Shown here: piece after piece, positions 35,601-44,791 of the stretch
Layout: the number at the start of each line of letters is the position of its first letter
Numbering within the stretch: the first letter of the stretch is position 1
Translations under genes and position numbers: made by a program
Notes under the pieces: generated by a model
Database searches by the model: none
What the model saw: only the letters and a program-made list of their open reading frames with translations
Told to the model about the DNA's origin: nothing
Assembly (NCBI RefSeq): GCF_024722015.1
Contig: NZ_JANQBD010000029.1
Span: forward strand, 1 to 64,000
Origin: Paenibacillus radicis (ex Xue et al. 2023)
Lineage (GTDB): Bacteria; Bacillota; Bacilli; Paenibacillales; NBRC-103111
Direction: 5' to 3'
DNA: 64,000 nt

Positions 35601-37963
35601 TTGGTCCCAAGAAGGGCTTCGGTGCAGTAGTCATATACGACGGAGAAGCGGGAAAAAATGTATCGGAATACGATCTGATTGAGTATAACTATTTCCACGA
35701 CATAGGCCCGCGAGTTTCTAATGGATTGGAAGCTATACGACTGGGATTATCCGGTTTATCGCTTGCTTCGGGTCATGTGACGATCCAAAATAATTTATTT
35801 GATGGACTGAATGCTGAAGATGAGATTATTTCAGTCAAAAGCAGCGATAACATTATTCGTTATAATACGATTCGCAATTCTTATGGCGGCATTGTAGCAC
35901 GTCATGGACACCGCAACAGCTTTTATGGAAATTTCATTATTGGAGACGGGAAAAAAGCCGGAATGGGCGGTTTCCGTATTTACGGTAACGAGCATAAAAT
36001 TTATAACAATTACATGGAAGGCCTAACGGATAAAGTGATCGAGCTTGATGGGGGCACTCATGACGGAGGTCCTGACGGTGGGAGCAGTCCAACGGTTAAA
36101 TGGGGCGGTTCGGGTACTTCTGAACAAACCGTTTCGCTTGGAAGTCTTGCTATTGATAATCCGTTAAGGGTTGAAATCCTTCGTGGACATTGGCGGCAGT
36201 ATAATGTTCAAGTCTATAATAATACGATAGTTAATGTCGGTAATAAAGCGGCTGCTTTCTCTTTTGGCGGTAGAAACTATCAACCGGTGGCAACCCAAGT
36301 ATACAACAATGTAGTATTCAGTAATGCGGGAACGGTGTTTAATGAAATTAGTGCCGCACAGAACGTCCAGGCAAGCGAGCGTGCGGTTTATGCGGGGAAC
36401 CTCGTAGAAGGAACGGCTAATTTGACCAATATCACTAGAAACATCAACGGCGGTTTTGAAAAGAAGGAGCTTAAGCTAGTTCGAAGCGCCGACGGGATGA
36501 TCCGATTGTCAGCCCAGAGCCCTGCTATTGATGCTTCCAAGGCTCCTTACATTACTTTGGACGATATGGATGGACAAATCCGTTATAATACCCCCGATGC
36601 AGGGGCAGATGAATACATGCCTGGAGTTGCACCAACCAGAAGAGCTCTAACCGTAACGGATGTCGGGCCTAATGCGGGCCAGTCTCCCCCTGTTCAAGAA
36701 GGCGATCCGGGTTTGAGCAGTCTGGTGCTGCGGTCTGACAGCGAGCTTGTCCCGGGGTTTAGCACTAATGAAGCCTACTATACGGTAGCCATTCAGTCTA
36801 ATGTTAGTAGCCTGACAATTGTTCCGAAGGCATTGAATGGCACAGGCTCACAAATAACTGTATCCGTAGATGGGAAGAATCGTCAGACGGTTATAAGCGG
36901 TCAAGAGAGTCAAGCGTTAGAAATTGCCCAAGATGGCAGCATTATTGTGATTGAAGTAGCGAATCCCTCTGGCAAGAACAAAGTCTATACGATTGTCGTA
37001 CACCGTCAGAAAGTAGTTCCGCCAAGCGAAATCCAATTGGACAAAATCCAATTCGATTCTGCTGCGTACCGAATGAAGGTTGACGAAACCAAAGCGACAG
37101 CCCTTAGCGTGGTGTTTCAAGACCACACAGAATCATTGACAGGAGCAAGCGTCTATACAACGAACCCTGCTGTAGCGACAGTGGATGAACGCGGCGTATT
37201 GCGGGGAAAAACACTAGGCGAGACAGTAGTCGTTGCCACCTATAAAGGACATTTTGCAACAGCGGCCGTGAGCGTATATACCGATGTTATTGTGGGCGGT
37301 GGCAGACACGGCGGCTCATCATCAGCGGCTGCACCGTCAACACAGGCTCCGACTGCATCACCGGAGTCAACGGCCACTACACCAGTGAGCCCATCGGCAT
37401 CGACACCGGATCCGGCCCCAACATCACAATCCCCGTCATTGACCGACGTTAAATCGCATTGGGCAGGGGATGTGATTGCCAAAGCCATAGAAAGGGGCAT
37501 CGTGGCCGGATACCCGGATGGCAGCTTTAAGCCGGAGGAACCAATAACAAGACTGCAGTTTGCCGCAATGCTTGTACGTGCGTTAAAGCTGAAAGCCAAG
37601 GAGCAGGCGGCAGTATTCGCAGACCAATCGGAAATTCCGGAATGGGCTTCGAGGGAAATTTCAGCAGCGACTCAAGCTGGAATTATTCAGGGATATGAAG
37701 ATCATACATTGCGTCCTAACAGACCGATAAATCGGGCGGAAATGGTCACCATGCTCTTGCGGGCGTTCCAACAAAATGTGGGGACTTCGAATGCGGCGGC
37801 CTTTAGTGATGGCAATGAGATCCCTCAGTGGTCTCTGCCTTTTATATCACAAGCGATGGCGTTAGGCGTTGTGCAAGGGCGGGAGAATAACCGCTTTGAA
37901 CCAAGCCATCTTGCAACCAGAGCTGAAGCTGTGATAGTGTTAATTCGTATGATAGAGCGGTAA
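32696..37963 (+). CDS. SLH-anchored multidomain PL6 polysaccharide lyase
   Basis: 1755 residues, exported. Order: signal peptide (to about 39), a LamG/concanavalin-like region with a following DUF8202-like part (about 50-260), an F5/8 discoidin domain (about 590-725), the PL6 parallel beta-helix (about 760-1280), a cadherin-like sandwich, a Big2 domain, a Ser/Thr/Pro linker and three C-terminal SLH domains (about 1580-1750). The PL6 signature is clear: calcium-ligand region NGLEAIRLG, catalytic lysine in EIISVKSS and arginine in VARHGH. PL6 enzymes cleave alginate or dermatan/chondroitin sulfate by beta-elimination. A TTG start at 32696 is used, with GGTGGAG five bases upstream; ATG at 32705 is the alternative. 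It degrades polysaccharide at the cell surface for the importer downstream. Confidence 0.87.
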   Translation: MNKMGRSRNVRFRTIQIILVFTLIMGSVWLPASPSAADAVSGTPGGVDAGALRLWLKADPENVTLNATSNVTVWRDSSPNGNHFVNDGSIAAISSRPKPKYQPANSGLNFQPSVGFSRSSSGSILQDINGLFGVGKSISQTSVFAVTGGVPSIDNSMIFNQELATGSLVAHIPYTNAATPGVGSVLWDSGALTSGTGTPRMTVTNQVNPSKYNLWGLHFDASPMTVGTDVYQSVTRDGKSEGQSKQARLPFVGKANGAMSLGAAAGGGSGYNGNIGEFILFTDRLTATQKRQVETYLAIKFGIGLQEGDYLSAGSSPQVVWNAAANADYRSSIAGIGKDLLGALDQQQSRSADIPTDQVVISAKQPLLDKQYLLWGDNGSTGSLPYGAEYKRLTRSWKAQNTGNVGAVQIAIPKSVIPLGGVLLTSSGSSFGNEAAYPLSLKTIQGVEYYAADVTLENGSYFTFAEKLPLVLLNSFEVWDGATPVSLNEAFAPSKTKGYEAIVSQDTGSVRVEAAATSGAVTSMTLSNYITGNIPVPILDPGHISLVPGVNKLKVNLSSGSADNSYQIDIIRKLSKGEKGKIGLNAGSVTASSYQPNTNYIPANVVDGVWGEDTASQDSRWSASGQGQWLQFDLGQSEKATYLDIAFLNARDRSSSFEILGSNDPEFTTSTILLPKRNSRSLKATDSVMQSYVLTNPSNARYLRLVGYGNSASGSSGNWNSIMEVGVYTGTAPIIEEPKDPSGPPEAGENPEVPTPELTKVKVSSAEQLQNALDQAVQGTNIELQNGNYEQNGPFVVKDKTGTVALPIRITAAEKGKAVITGNSYMHIENSQYIEVSGLVFRNGIGTAEENADRTLKDRGLEGSIMKEVHPGLELRSSSNVSILRNTFALDETGQPFRFDSASGKVWCLTAVEGSCRYGTGDTYSSGGAVYMGDTPHTNSTLMTDNGTNRHYIRVEGVSSHNRIAYNDIGPKKGFGAVVIYDGEAGKNVSEYDLIEYNYFHDIGPRVSNGLEAIRLGLSGLSLASGHVTIQNNLFDGLNAEDEIISVKSSDNIIRYNTIRNSYGGIVARHGHRNSFYGNFIIGDGKKAGMGGFRIYGNEHKIYNNYMEGLTDKVIELDGGTHDGGPDGGSSPTVKWGGSGTSEQTVSLGSLAIDNPLRVEILRGHWRQYNVQVYNNTIVNVGNKAAAFSFGGRNYQPVATQVYNNVVFSNAGTVFNEISAAQNVQASERAVYAGNLVEGTANLTNITRNINGGFEKKELKLVRSADGMIRLSAQSPAIDASKAPYITLDDMDGQIRYNTPDAGADEYMPGVAPTRRALTVTDVGPNAGQSPPVQEGDPGLSSLVLRSDSELVPGFSTNEAYYTVAIQSNVSSLTIVPKALNGTGSQITVSVDGKNRQTVISGQESQALEIAQDGSIIVIEVANPSGKNKVYTIVVHRQKVVPPSEIQLDKIQFDSAAYRMKVDETKATALSVVFQDHTESLTGASVYTTNPAVATVDERGVLRGKTLGETVVVATYKGHFATAAVSVYTDVIVGGGRHGGSSSAAAPSTQAPTASPESTATTPVSPSASTPDPAPTSQSPSLTDVKSHWAGDVIAKAIERGIVAGYPDGSFKPEEPITRLQFAAMLVRALKLKAKEQAAVFADQSEIPEWASREISAATQAGIIQGYEDHTLRPNRPINRAEMVTMLLRAFQQNVGTSNAAAFSDGNEIPQWSLPFISQAMALGVVQGRENNRFEPSHLATRAEAVIVLIRMIER

Positions 37964-37974
37964 CGTAACGAAAT

Positions 37975-38018
37975 AACGGGGCCGACTTGTCTGGAAGGAC
38001 GGTCGGCCTTGTTATTTT
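37975..38018 (+). terminator. Terminator after the SLH-PL6 gene
   Basis: AACGGGGCCGAC pairs with GTCGGCCTTGTT over 12 positions (two G-U) and is followed by ATTTTAT. Confidence 0.8.
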
Positions 38019-38056
38019 ATCAACAATTTCAACACGGTCCTGAGGGGTAATTTTGT

Positions 38057-40372
38057 ATGGGTCTTAAAAGAATCGGTTTTAACAAACGCAGCGTGATCGT
38101 CACCTGGCTCATTTCTTATATCTCCGTGCTCCTCGTTCCTATAATGATCAGCGGGATTATTTATGTTGCTACCTGGCATGTGGTGGAATCGGAGGTTAAT
38201 CGCGCCAACGAATCGCTTCTTCAGCAGATGGAACAGGCAATAGACAATAACCTTGGAGGTATCGAGCGTTTAAGCGTTGAAATGACCCTCAGCAAACGGC
38301 TGGCCGCCTTCATTAACGCCGCTAAACCTCTCACGGACAATGACTACTATGAATTGGTCAGCATCGCGGACAACCTGCGGGTTTACAAAGTAGCTAACGA
38401 TTTTATTGAGCAGATCTATATTTATTATAAAAACAGCGATACCGTAATATCGACACGGGATCACATCAACACCCATACGTTATATGAAACGATACGCGAG
38501 AAGGAAGAGACGAGCTATGAGGAATGGAAGGCGTTCTTCGACAAGCGGTATATTCAGGAATACGCACCCATAACGATTCGCGAGGACGGAAAATCAGTTA
38601 AAGCGGTCATGTATGCAAAATCCATTATTTTGGATAATCTGGATCTTCCGGGTGCAGTCATCCTGTTTGTCATTAAAGATTCGAAGCTGCTGCAAAATAT
38701 AACGCCCGCTAACAAAGCGGCTGTCGCGGTATTGGACAAGGAAAATCGTCTTATCGCTTCCACCGGCTTCGAGCATAGTCCCGATTTTCTGACTTACGAA
38801 AGATTATCGGGAAATAAAGGGATGTTTTACGACCAATTTTCCGGAGAAAAGCTGGCTGTTTCCTATACCACATCGAGCAGCAGTACGGGTTGGAAATACG
38901 TATCGATGATTCCGGCCGAACTGTTTGATGAGAAAATGAAATATATAAAAACGCTGATCTATGTCAGCTTATTTCTGAGCCTTCTTAGCGGAGGGATTGT
39001 TACATTCTTATTTTTGAGGAAAAACTATAATCCGATCAGCTTGTTAATCCGCAGCTTGTCTTTGAAATCAGGCATTTCCTTCGACGAGGGGTCAAACGAA
39101 TATGGTTATTTGCAGGAAGCGTTAAACAACACATTTGCTGAAAAGGAAAAAATCGACCAAAGATTGCAACAGAACCGCGATGCGATCCGTTCTCATTTTC
39201 TGCAGGGATTGCTGAAGGGACGATTAGAGCAGAACGTTCCCATTCATGAATCGCTCGCGGCCCACGATATACGGCTCGTGTCATCGCATTTTGCTGTCCT
39301 GTTGTTCCATATTGATCACTATGGCAAGTTCGAGTCTGACGGGTATGTTGATCCTCAGAAAATGAAGCTTGTGCAGTTTATCATTATGAATGTGGTGGAA
39401 GAGCTGGCTACCGAGCAGCATTGCGCTTTCACAACAGAAATGGACGACATGCAGGTATGCATCATAAATTTCAGTGCCGAACCCGAAGCGGAGGAGCTGA
39501 ACCGAATTTCGGTGCAGGTGAGATCGTTTTTGCTCGACCATTTCCATGTTCATTTAACGGTTGCGATCAGCGGCATTCATCAGGATCTGTACGGAATCTC
39601 CCTGGCGTATCAGGAAACGCTGGCAGCGCTGGAGTACCGTCTGGTTATGGGGAGCGGGGAAATTATCAGGTACGGTGACCTGCCAAATACCGAAGCGGCT
39701 CAAGAATCTACGAACTATTATTTTCCGCTGCAGGTGGAGCAGCAGCTGATTAATTTCGTCAAGACAGGCGATTATGAGAAATCCAATGCACTGATTGAAG
39801 AAATCATTGAGATTAATTTGGCCGATGCATCGCTCTCCGCGCCGCTTGCCAAATGTCTGATGTTTGATTTGATTAGCACGATGCTGAAAACAATGGATGA
39901 AATCGGCATAAACAACAAACGGGAGTTCACCCAGCGAGAGAACCCGATAGACCGGTTAATTGGCTGTGAAACGATTAAAGAAATGAAAGTGCAGATTAGT
40001 GAGGTGCTCAGTCAAGTTTGCCGATCCATTCAGGAGAACCGCGGGCAGGAGCATAACCAGCTAAGTCAGCAGGTGATAGAATACGTAAAGCAGCATTACA
40101 GCTCGGAAAACCTGAACATTAGCATGATCGGTGAGGTGTTCGGATTAACCCCATCCTATTTATCGAAGCAGTTTAAGGCTCAGACGGGTGAGGCCCTTCT
40201 GGACTTCATTAACAAGAAACGTCTTGAGGAAGCGAAAAAGCTTCTTTCCATGCAAACCTACTCCATTGTAGAAATTTCCAAAAAGGTTGGATATTCGGAC
40301 ATTAATACCTTTAACCGTATATTCAAAAAATTCGAAGGAATTACTCCGGGTAAATATAAAGGCATAACATAA
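38057..40372 (+). CDS. Membrane-bound AraC-family regulator (YesS-like)
   Basis: 771 residues. An N-terminal transmembrane helix (about 15-37), an extracellular sensing domain of about 250 residues, a second helix (about 294-317), a linker with coiled-coil character, and a C-terminal AraC double helix-turn-helix (about 670-770; landmarks YLSKQFKAQTG and VGYSDINTFNRIFKKFEGITPGKYK in part). This architecture is typical of Paenibacillus and Bacillus regulators next to Lpl/Yes-type importers and polysaccharide lyases. GAGGGG precedes the ATG. It probably senses an oligosaccharide outside the cell and activates the adjacent importer and lyase genes. A terminator separates it from the importer. Confidence 0.88.
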   Translation: MGLKRIGFNKRSVIVTWLISYISVLLVPIMISGIIYVATWHVVESEVNRANESLLQQMEQAIDNNLGGIERLSVEMTLSKRLAAFINAAKPLTDNDYYELVSIADNLRVYKVANDFIEQIYIYYKNSDTVISTRDHINTHTLYETIREKEETSYEEWKAFFDKRYIQEYAPITIREDGKSVKAVMYAKSIILDNLDLPGAVILFVIKDSKLLQNITPANKAAVAVLDKENRLIASTGFEHSPDFLTYERLSGNKGMFYDQFSGEKLAVSYTTSSSSTGWKYVSMIPAELFDEKMKYIKTLIYVSLFLSLLSGGIVTFLFLRKNYNPISLLIRSLSLKSGISFDEGSNEYGYLQEALNNTFAEKEKIDQRLQQNRDAIRSHFLQGLLKGRLEQNVPIHESLAAHDIRLVSSHFAVLLFHIDHYGKFESDGYVDPQKMKLVQFIIMNVVEELATEQHCAFTTEMDDMQVCIINFSAEPEAEELNRISVQVRSFLLDHFHVHLTVAISGIHQDLYGISLAYQETLAALEYRLVMGSGEIIRYGDLPNTEAAQESTNYYFPLQVEQQLINFVKTGDYEKSNALIEEIIEINLADASLSAPLAKCLMFDLISTMLKTMDEIGINNKREFTQRENPIDRLIGCETIKEMKVQISEVLSQVCRSIQENRGQEHNQLSQQVIEYVKQHYSSENLNISMIGEVFGLTPSYLSKQFKAQTGEALLDFINKKRLEEAKKLLSMQTYSIVEISKKVGYSDINTFNRIFKKFEGITPGKYKGIT

Positions 40373-40387
40373 TATATGGATTATTCG

Positions 40388-40412
40388 AAAAGGCCGCCTA
40401 GAGCGGCTTTTT
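40388..40412 (+). terminator. Terminator after the AraC-type gene
   Basis: GCCGC (40393-40397) pairs with GCGGC (40403-40407), flanked by AAAAG and CTTTTT. Confidence 0.75.
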
Positions 40413-40583
40413 CGGTTTTTGCATACCGAATATCGATTTTATAGAACACTAAGTATAGATTTTAATGACGTTTTCCCGGTTTTGAAGATTTTAAAATTGT
40501 AATATCCGTTCCATAATAGCGCTAGGGTGTACAACACGTAGGATGTACAATTCATAATTCCGAACTTGAATAGGGGGATTGGC

Positions 40584-42206
40584 ATGGGAAACCATTCTAA
40601 CAAAAAATCATTCAGTATAGCATTATCTATTGTACTGGCATCAACAAGCTTGCTCGCAGCATGCTCCAAGGAGAACACGGGGGCTAAGGACGCGCCCAAA
40701 TCTCCGGCTGCACCGGTGTCGGAGGCAGGGAAATACCCGATCAGCACTCAGGAAACGCTAACATCCTGGGAGCAGATGGATACGAACCTGGCTGCATTCT
40801 TCACCAATTTGAGCGAATCGCCTTTTGGTAAACAACTGGAAAAGGAAACGGGTGTCAAGGTCAAATATACGCATCCCGCCGACGGACAATCCAAAGAGCA
40901 ATTCAACCTGTTGATCGCATCGAATAATTTGCCGGATGTAATCGAATACAACTGGAACACCTCTTATCCAGGGGGGCCGGAGAAGGCGATCGCCGATAAG
41001 GTCATTCTTCCGCTCAATGATTTGATTGACAAGAATGCGCCCAACTTGAAGAAATTGCTGCAGCAGGATAAGGAATTGGATAAGATGCTCAAAACGGACA
41101 GCGGTAAATATTATGTATTTCCGATGATCCGCCCTGATAACGGATTGGTATTTCGGGGACCGATGATTCGCAAGGACTGGCTGGATGAATTGAAGCTTGG
41201 GGTACCTACTACGATTGATGAATGGTACACCGTGTTGAAAGCATTTAAAGAACAAAAGGGTGCCACCGCGCCATTTACCGCCCAGTACAGCAACGAACTG
41301 AACATTCAGGATGCTTTCATCGGCGCCTACAAAACCGCAAATCGGTTTTATATTGACGACCAGGGGAAGGTGAAGTATGGCCCGATCGATCCGCAGTTCA
41401 AGGATGCTTTGGCTCTTTTGAGAAAATGGTATGCAGAAGGACTGATCGATAAAGATTTCGCACTGAACACCGATTCTAAAGCACTCGACAACAAAATGAT
41501 GAGCGATAGCTCGGGTGCAACGGTTGGCCTTCTAAGCGGAGGTATGGGCAGATGGATGGAAACAGGGAAAAAGAAAAATCCGCAGTTCCAGCTCGTCGGA
41601 ATTCCTTACCCAACTTTGAAAAAAGGCGAACGTGCTTTCATCGGACAACGTGACTTTAAATACAACCCGGCCGTCAGTAAAGCGGTCACAGGAGGCACCA
41701 AGAACGCCGAGCTGGCTGTCAAATGGATGGATTACGCTTTCAGTGAAAAGGGCAGCATGCTGTTCAACTTTGGTATTGAAGGCGAAAGCTATACGATCAA
41801 TAATGGCATTCCTCAATTCACCGACAAAATTACTAAAAATGAAAAGTTCAATCTCCAGCAAATGGTATCCCAATATACCAAGCCGAACGGTCCGTTTCTA
41901 GGAAACAGCGCCAAAAGCTTCAATACCTTCAAGGAGCAAGACGAAGCGGTAAAAGTGTGGAGCGAAACGGACGCTGTGAAGCATGTCTTGCCGCTGTTCA
42001 TTACGCCGACTGTCGAAGAGAGCAAAGAAATAGCCAAATTGAACACGGCGATCACAAGCTATAAGGAAGAAATGTTCGTGAAGTTTGTGATGGGCAAGGA
42101 ACCAATCGAGAAGTTCGATGAGTATTCCAATCGTATTAAGGAAATGGGCATCGATAAGGTGACCAAAATTTATCAGGATGCGCTCGATCGTTACAATAAG
42201 CGATAA
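40584..42206 (+). CDS. Oligosaccharide-binding lipoprotein (LplA/YtcQ type)
   Basis: About 540 residues, larger than usual CUT1 binding proteins and typical of the LplA class. The signal peptide ends in the lipobox LLAAC (C at about 27). The ATG at 40584 is chosen for the AGGGGG at 40572-40577; an in-frame TTG at 40566 has no such site. Followed by two permeases with no ATPase gene, so a shared ATPase is expected. Position between the lyases suggests it captures unsaturated uronate oligosaccharides, an inference. Confidence 0.88.
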   Translation: MGNHSNKKSFSIALSIVLASTSLLAACSKENTGAKDAPKSPAAPVSEAGKYPISTQETLTSWEQMDTNLAAFFTNLSESPFGKQLEKETGVKVKYTHPADGQSKEQFNLLIASNNLPDVIEYNWNTSYPGGPEKAIADKVILPLNDLIDKNAPNLKKLLQQDKELDKMLKTDSGKYYVFPMIRPDNGLVFRGPMIRKDWLDELKLGVPTTIDEWYTVLKAFKEQKGATAPFTAQYSNELNIQDAFIGAYKTANRFYIDDQGKVKYGPIDPQFKDALALLRKWYAEGLIDKDFALNTDSKALDNKMMSDSSGATVGLLSGGMGRWMETGKKKNPQFQLVGIPYPTLKKGERAFIGQRDFKYNPAVSKAVTGGTKNAELAVKWMDYAFSEKGSMLFNFGIEGESYTINNGIPQFTDKITKNEKFNLQQMVSQYTKPNGPFLGNSAKSFNTFKEQDEAVKVWSETDAVKHVLPLFITPTVEESKEIAKLNTAITSYKEEMFVKFVMGKEPIEKFDEYSNRIKEMGIDKVTKIYQDALDRYNKR

Positions 42207-42310
42207 AAACATCAGCGTCTTACAAAGGGGAACGTTAGCAGGAGCGGGCCAGATGCGCCGTCTATAGTTTCCCTTCAAGAAGCTGTTACAGGATGGGAAA
42301 GGGAGAAGGA

Positions 42311-43267
42311 ATGAACACAATCAATCAAGAGACGATGATTCCCTTTATTGCAAAAAAACGGAGTAAGCTGGGAATCTTGATGGATATCCGAAAAAATAAG
42401 CTGTTATATGTCATGCTGCTTCCCGTGCTGCTGTATTACGTGATCTTTCACTATGCACCGATGTATGGCGCCATTATTGCGTTCAAGGATTTCTCCCCAC
42501 GGCTTGGTATTTGGGGGAGCGATTGGGTAGGGTTTGAGCATTTTCAAACGTTTTTTACAGGTCCCTACTTTTGGAGGACGATAAAAAATACCGTTTTGAT
42601 GAGCTTTTACGAGCTATTGTTTGGTTTTCCGGCTCCAATTTTGTTGGCGCTGCTGCTTAATGAATTGAGGCATTCCTTATTTAAACGGACGGTACAGACC
42701 GTCACTTATATGCCGCATTTTATTTCATTAGTAGTTATCTGTGGTATGGTCAAAGATTTTACGGCCAGTGAAGGCGTTATTAACGACCTGATTTCCTTTT
42801 TTGGCGGGGAACGCTCCACATTTTTGCTTGAACCTGGCCTTTTCCGTACCATTTATATTTCTTCGGGCATTTGGCAGCATATCGGCTGGGGAACGATCAT
42901 CTATTTGGCAGCTTTGACAGGAATTGATCCGGAGCAGTATGAAGCGGCTCGAATTGACGGGGCAGGGCGTTGGAAGCAGATGGTGCATATTACGGTTCCA
43001 GGGCTGATGCCGACGATCATCATTCTGCTCATCTTGGAAATTGGACGAATGATGAATGTCGGGTTCGAAAAAATCATTTTGCTCTACAACCCAAGCACTT
43101 ATGAAACGGCCGATGTCGTATCTTCTTATGTGTACCGGGTCGGGCTGCAGGATTTTAATTATAGCTTTAGCTCAGCTGTAGGTTTGTTTAACTCCTTGGT
43201 TAATTTTATCCTGCTCCTATGTTCCAACTGGTTAAGCCGAAAATTTAACGAGACGAGCCTGTGGTAG
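42311..43267 (+). CDS. Oligosaccharide ABC transporter permease (LplB/YteP type)
   Basis: About 318 residues, six transmembrane helices, EAA loop reading YEAARIDGAGRWKQMVHI. The N-terminal signature LPVLLYYVIFHYAPMYGAIIAF-type segment (positions about 35-57) is typical of the LplB class. The ATG at 42311 follows AAGGGAGAAGG; an upstream in-frame ATG at 42293 has no spaced site. Second gene of the importer operon. Confidence 0.88.
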   Translation: MNTINQETMIPFIAKKRSKLGILMDIRKNKLLYVMLLPVLLYYVIFHYAPMYGAIIAFKDFSPRLGIWGSDWVGFEHFQTFFTGPYFWRTIKNTVLMSFYELLFGFPAPILLALLLNELRHSLFKRTVQTVTYMPHFISLVVICGMVKDFTASEGVINDLISFFGGERSTFLLEPGLFRTIYISSGIWQHIGWGTIIYLAALTGIDPEQYEAARIDGAGRWKQMVHITVPGLMPTIIILLILEIGRMMNVGFEKIILLYNPSTYETADVVSSYVYRVGLQDFNYSFSSAVGLFNSLVNFILLLCSNWLSRKFNETSLW

Positions 43268-43283
43268 AAAGGAGAAAGCTTGG

Positions 43284-44162
43284 ATGCTAAACCGGCCAAC
43301 ATTTGCAGAAAAAGGCTTTGACCTTATCAATATGATTTTTTTGACCTTGCTCATGGTAGTTACCCTGTATCCGCTGCTGTATGTGGCATTCGCTTCAGTG
43401 AGTGATGCCGGGAATCTGATGGCGCATAAAGGGATATTGTGGCGGCCACTGGGGCTATCGCTCGACGCGTATACGAATGTGTTTCGCAACCCGATGATCC
43501 TGAAGGGATACGGCAATACACTTTTTGTAGTTGTGGTGGGTCTGCTGTTCAATATTTTGCTTACAGCATTTGGTGCCTATGCCCTATCTCGGAAAAGCTT
43601 GCAATATCGCAAGCAGCTTATGCTGTTTATTATTTTCACGATGTTTTTCAGCGGAGGGCTGATCCCATTTTATTTGACGGTCAAAGGGGTTGGGCTGGCC
43701 AATACGCTGTGGGCGCTTATTATTCCGCAAGCGATCAATACGTTTAATCTAATTCTCATGAAAACGGCGTTCGAGGCTATTCCCGATGCGTTAGAGGAGT
43801 CGGCCAAGATGGATGGGGCCAATGATTTTGTGATTTTGTTCAGGATCATCCTGCCACTTTCCATGCCGGTAATTGCGGTAATGCTGTTATATTATGGTGT
43901 CAGTCATTGGAATTCATGGTTCCATGCGATGATTTTTTTACAGGATCGGTCGATGTACCCGCTGCAGCTTATTTTGCGTGAAGTGTTGCTTCAAGGAGAA
44001 GCAAGCTCAAACTTGGGTGCGGCTGACGGGGATGCTGCAATGCTTTCGGTTACATTGAAATATGCGACGATTATCGTGGCAACGGTGCCGATTCTGCTTG
44101 TATACCCGTTCTTGCAAAAGTATTTCGTCAAGGGCGCGCTCATAGGGGCGATCAAGGGATAA
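43284..44162 (+). CDS. Oligosaccharide ABC transporter permease (LplC/YesQ type)
   Basis: 292 residues, six helices, EAA loop reading LEESAKMDGANDFVILFRI. AAAGGAG precedes the ATG 17 bp after the preceding gene. Completes the importer; a repeat-containing region and a strong terminator follow. Confidence 0.88.
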   Translation: MLNRPTFAEKGFDLINMIFLTLLMVVTLYPLLYVAFASVSDAGNLMAHKGILWRPLGLSLDAYTNVFRNPMILKGYGNTLFVVVVGLLFNILLTAFGAYALSRKSLQYRKQLMLFIIFTMFFSGGLIPFYLTVKGVGLANTLWALIIPQAINTFNLILMKTAFEAIPDALEESAKMDGANDFVILFRIILPLSMPVIAVMLLYYGVSHWNSWFHAMIFLQDRSMYPLQLILREVLLQGEASSNLGAADGDAAMLSVTLKYATIIVATVPILLVYPFLQKYFVKGALIGAIKG

Positions 44163-44269
44163 GTAGCAAGGGGAACTATACAACGGACGTAATTGGATAG
44201 CGTAATTTATAACTGATTTGAAGGAGCTGTTCTTTAAGTTCAGTCGAGACTATAGCAGGCCTGCGGGGG

Positions 44270-44414
44270 GATATGGATAGCGGCATAGCTGCTATTAGCC
44301 GTGAAGGATTTGAACGGAACAGAGATTTCCGTTATTCCATCTATCCTCCCCCAATTTAAGGTGATAGCGGAAGTGGGAATTCCGTTATTTTGGGCAAATG
44401 TATGCATTATGCAC
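44270..44414. repeat. Short inverted-repeat cluster after the importer operon
   Basis: Units such as GGAACAGAGATTTCCGTTAT (about 44319-44338) and AGCGGAAGTGGGAATTCCGTTAT occur in series, and the terminator that follows carries a third (AACGGAA..TTTCCGT). Similar in style, though not sequence-identical, to the AACTGGAAA-based repeats elsewhere in the window. Confidence 0.4.
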
Positions 44415-44465
44415 AAAAACAGAGAGATAACGGAACTAGCTTTTCCGTAATCTCTCTGTTTTTTT
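44415..44465 (+). terminator. Terminator after the LplABC-type operon
   Basis: AACAGAGAGAT pairs with ATCTCTCTGTT, with an inner ACGGAA/TTCCGT stem, followed by seven T. Confidence 0.9.
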
Positions 44466-44573
44466 GAGCTTTCCAGTTGATAAAGGAACAATTACTTCCG
44501 CTGTTGTCCTTCCCTTCGATGCGGAGAGCGGTTAGGAAGTAAGAAAGCAACGCAAAGCACAGAGTAGAACAAA

Positions 44574-44791
44574 GAGGGAACGGGTGTGGGATGGAGGAGC
44601 GATAGCGTCCGCCCTGGTCGTCACCTTCGGTGACTGCTCGGGTATGCAACCTACCTTTGAAGCTTGTGTTCCTCCCGCTGCAACCTTCCATTCAAAGGAA
44701 CACGACTTCAACAGCGGCCGGAATCCCATACCCGATTCCCTCCCCACGCACAAACGTAAATCGTACACCAAGGACGCCGCAAGGCGTTTTT
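44574..44791 (+). ncRNA. Candidate structured non-coding RNA with pseudoknot
   Basis: GAGGGAA-CGGGTGTGGGAT (44574-44592) pairs with ATCCCATACCCG and TTCCCTC (44723-44734 and 44736-44742) in a 19-bp closing stem with one bulged A. Inside are a GTCACC-TTC-GGTGAC hairpin (44620-44634) bracketed by CCC/GGG, and an H-type pseudoknot: GTGTTCCT (44666-44673) with AGGAACAC (44696-44703), and CCGCTG (44675-44680) with CAGCGG (44712-44717). An intrinsic terminator follows: ACGCC-GCAA-GGCGT and five T (44774-44791). A further hairpin (44494-44540) may belong to it. No known family was recognised. It lies between the importer and the second lyase gene; no promoter was identified. Confidence 0.55.
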
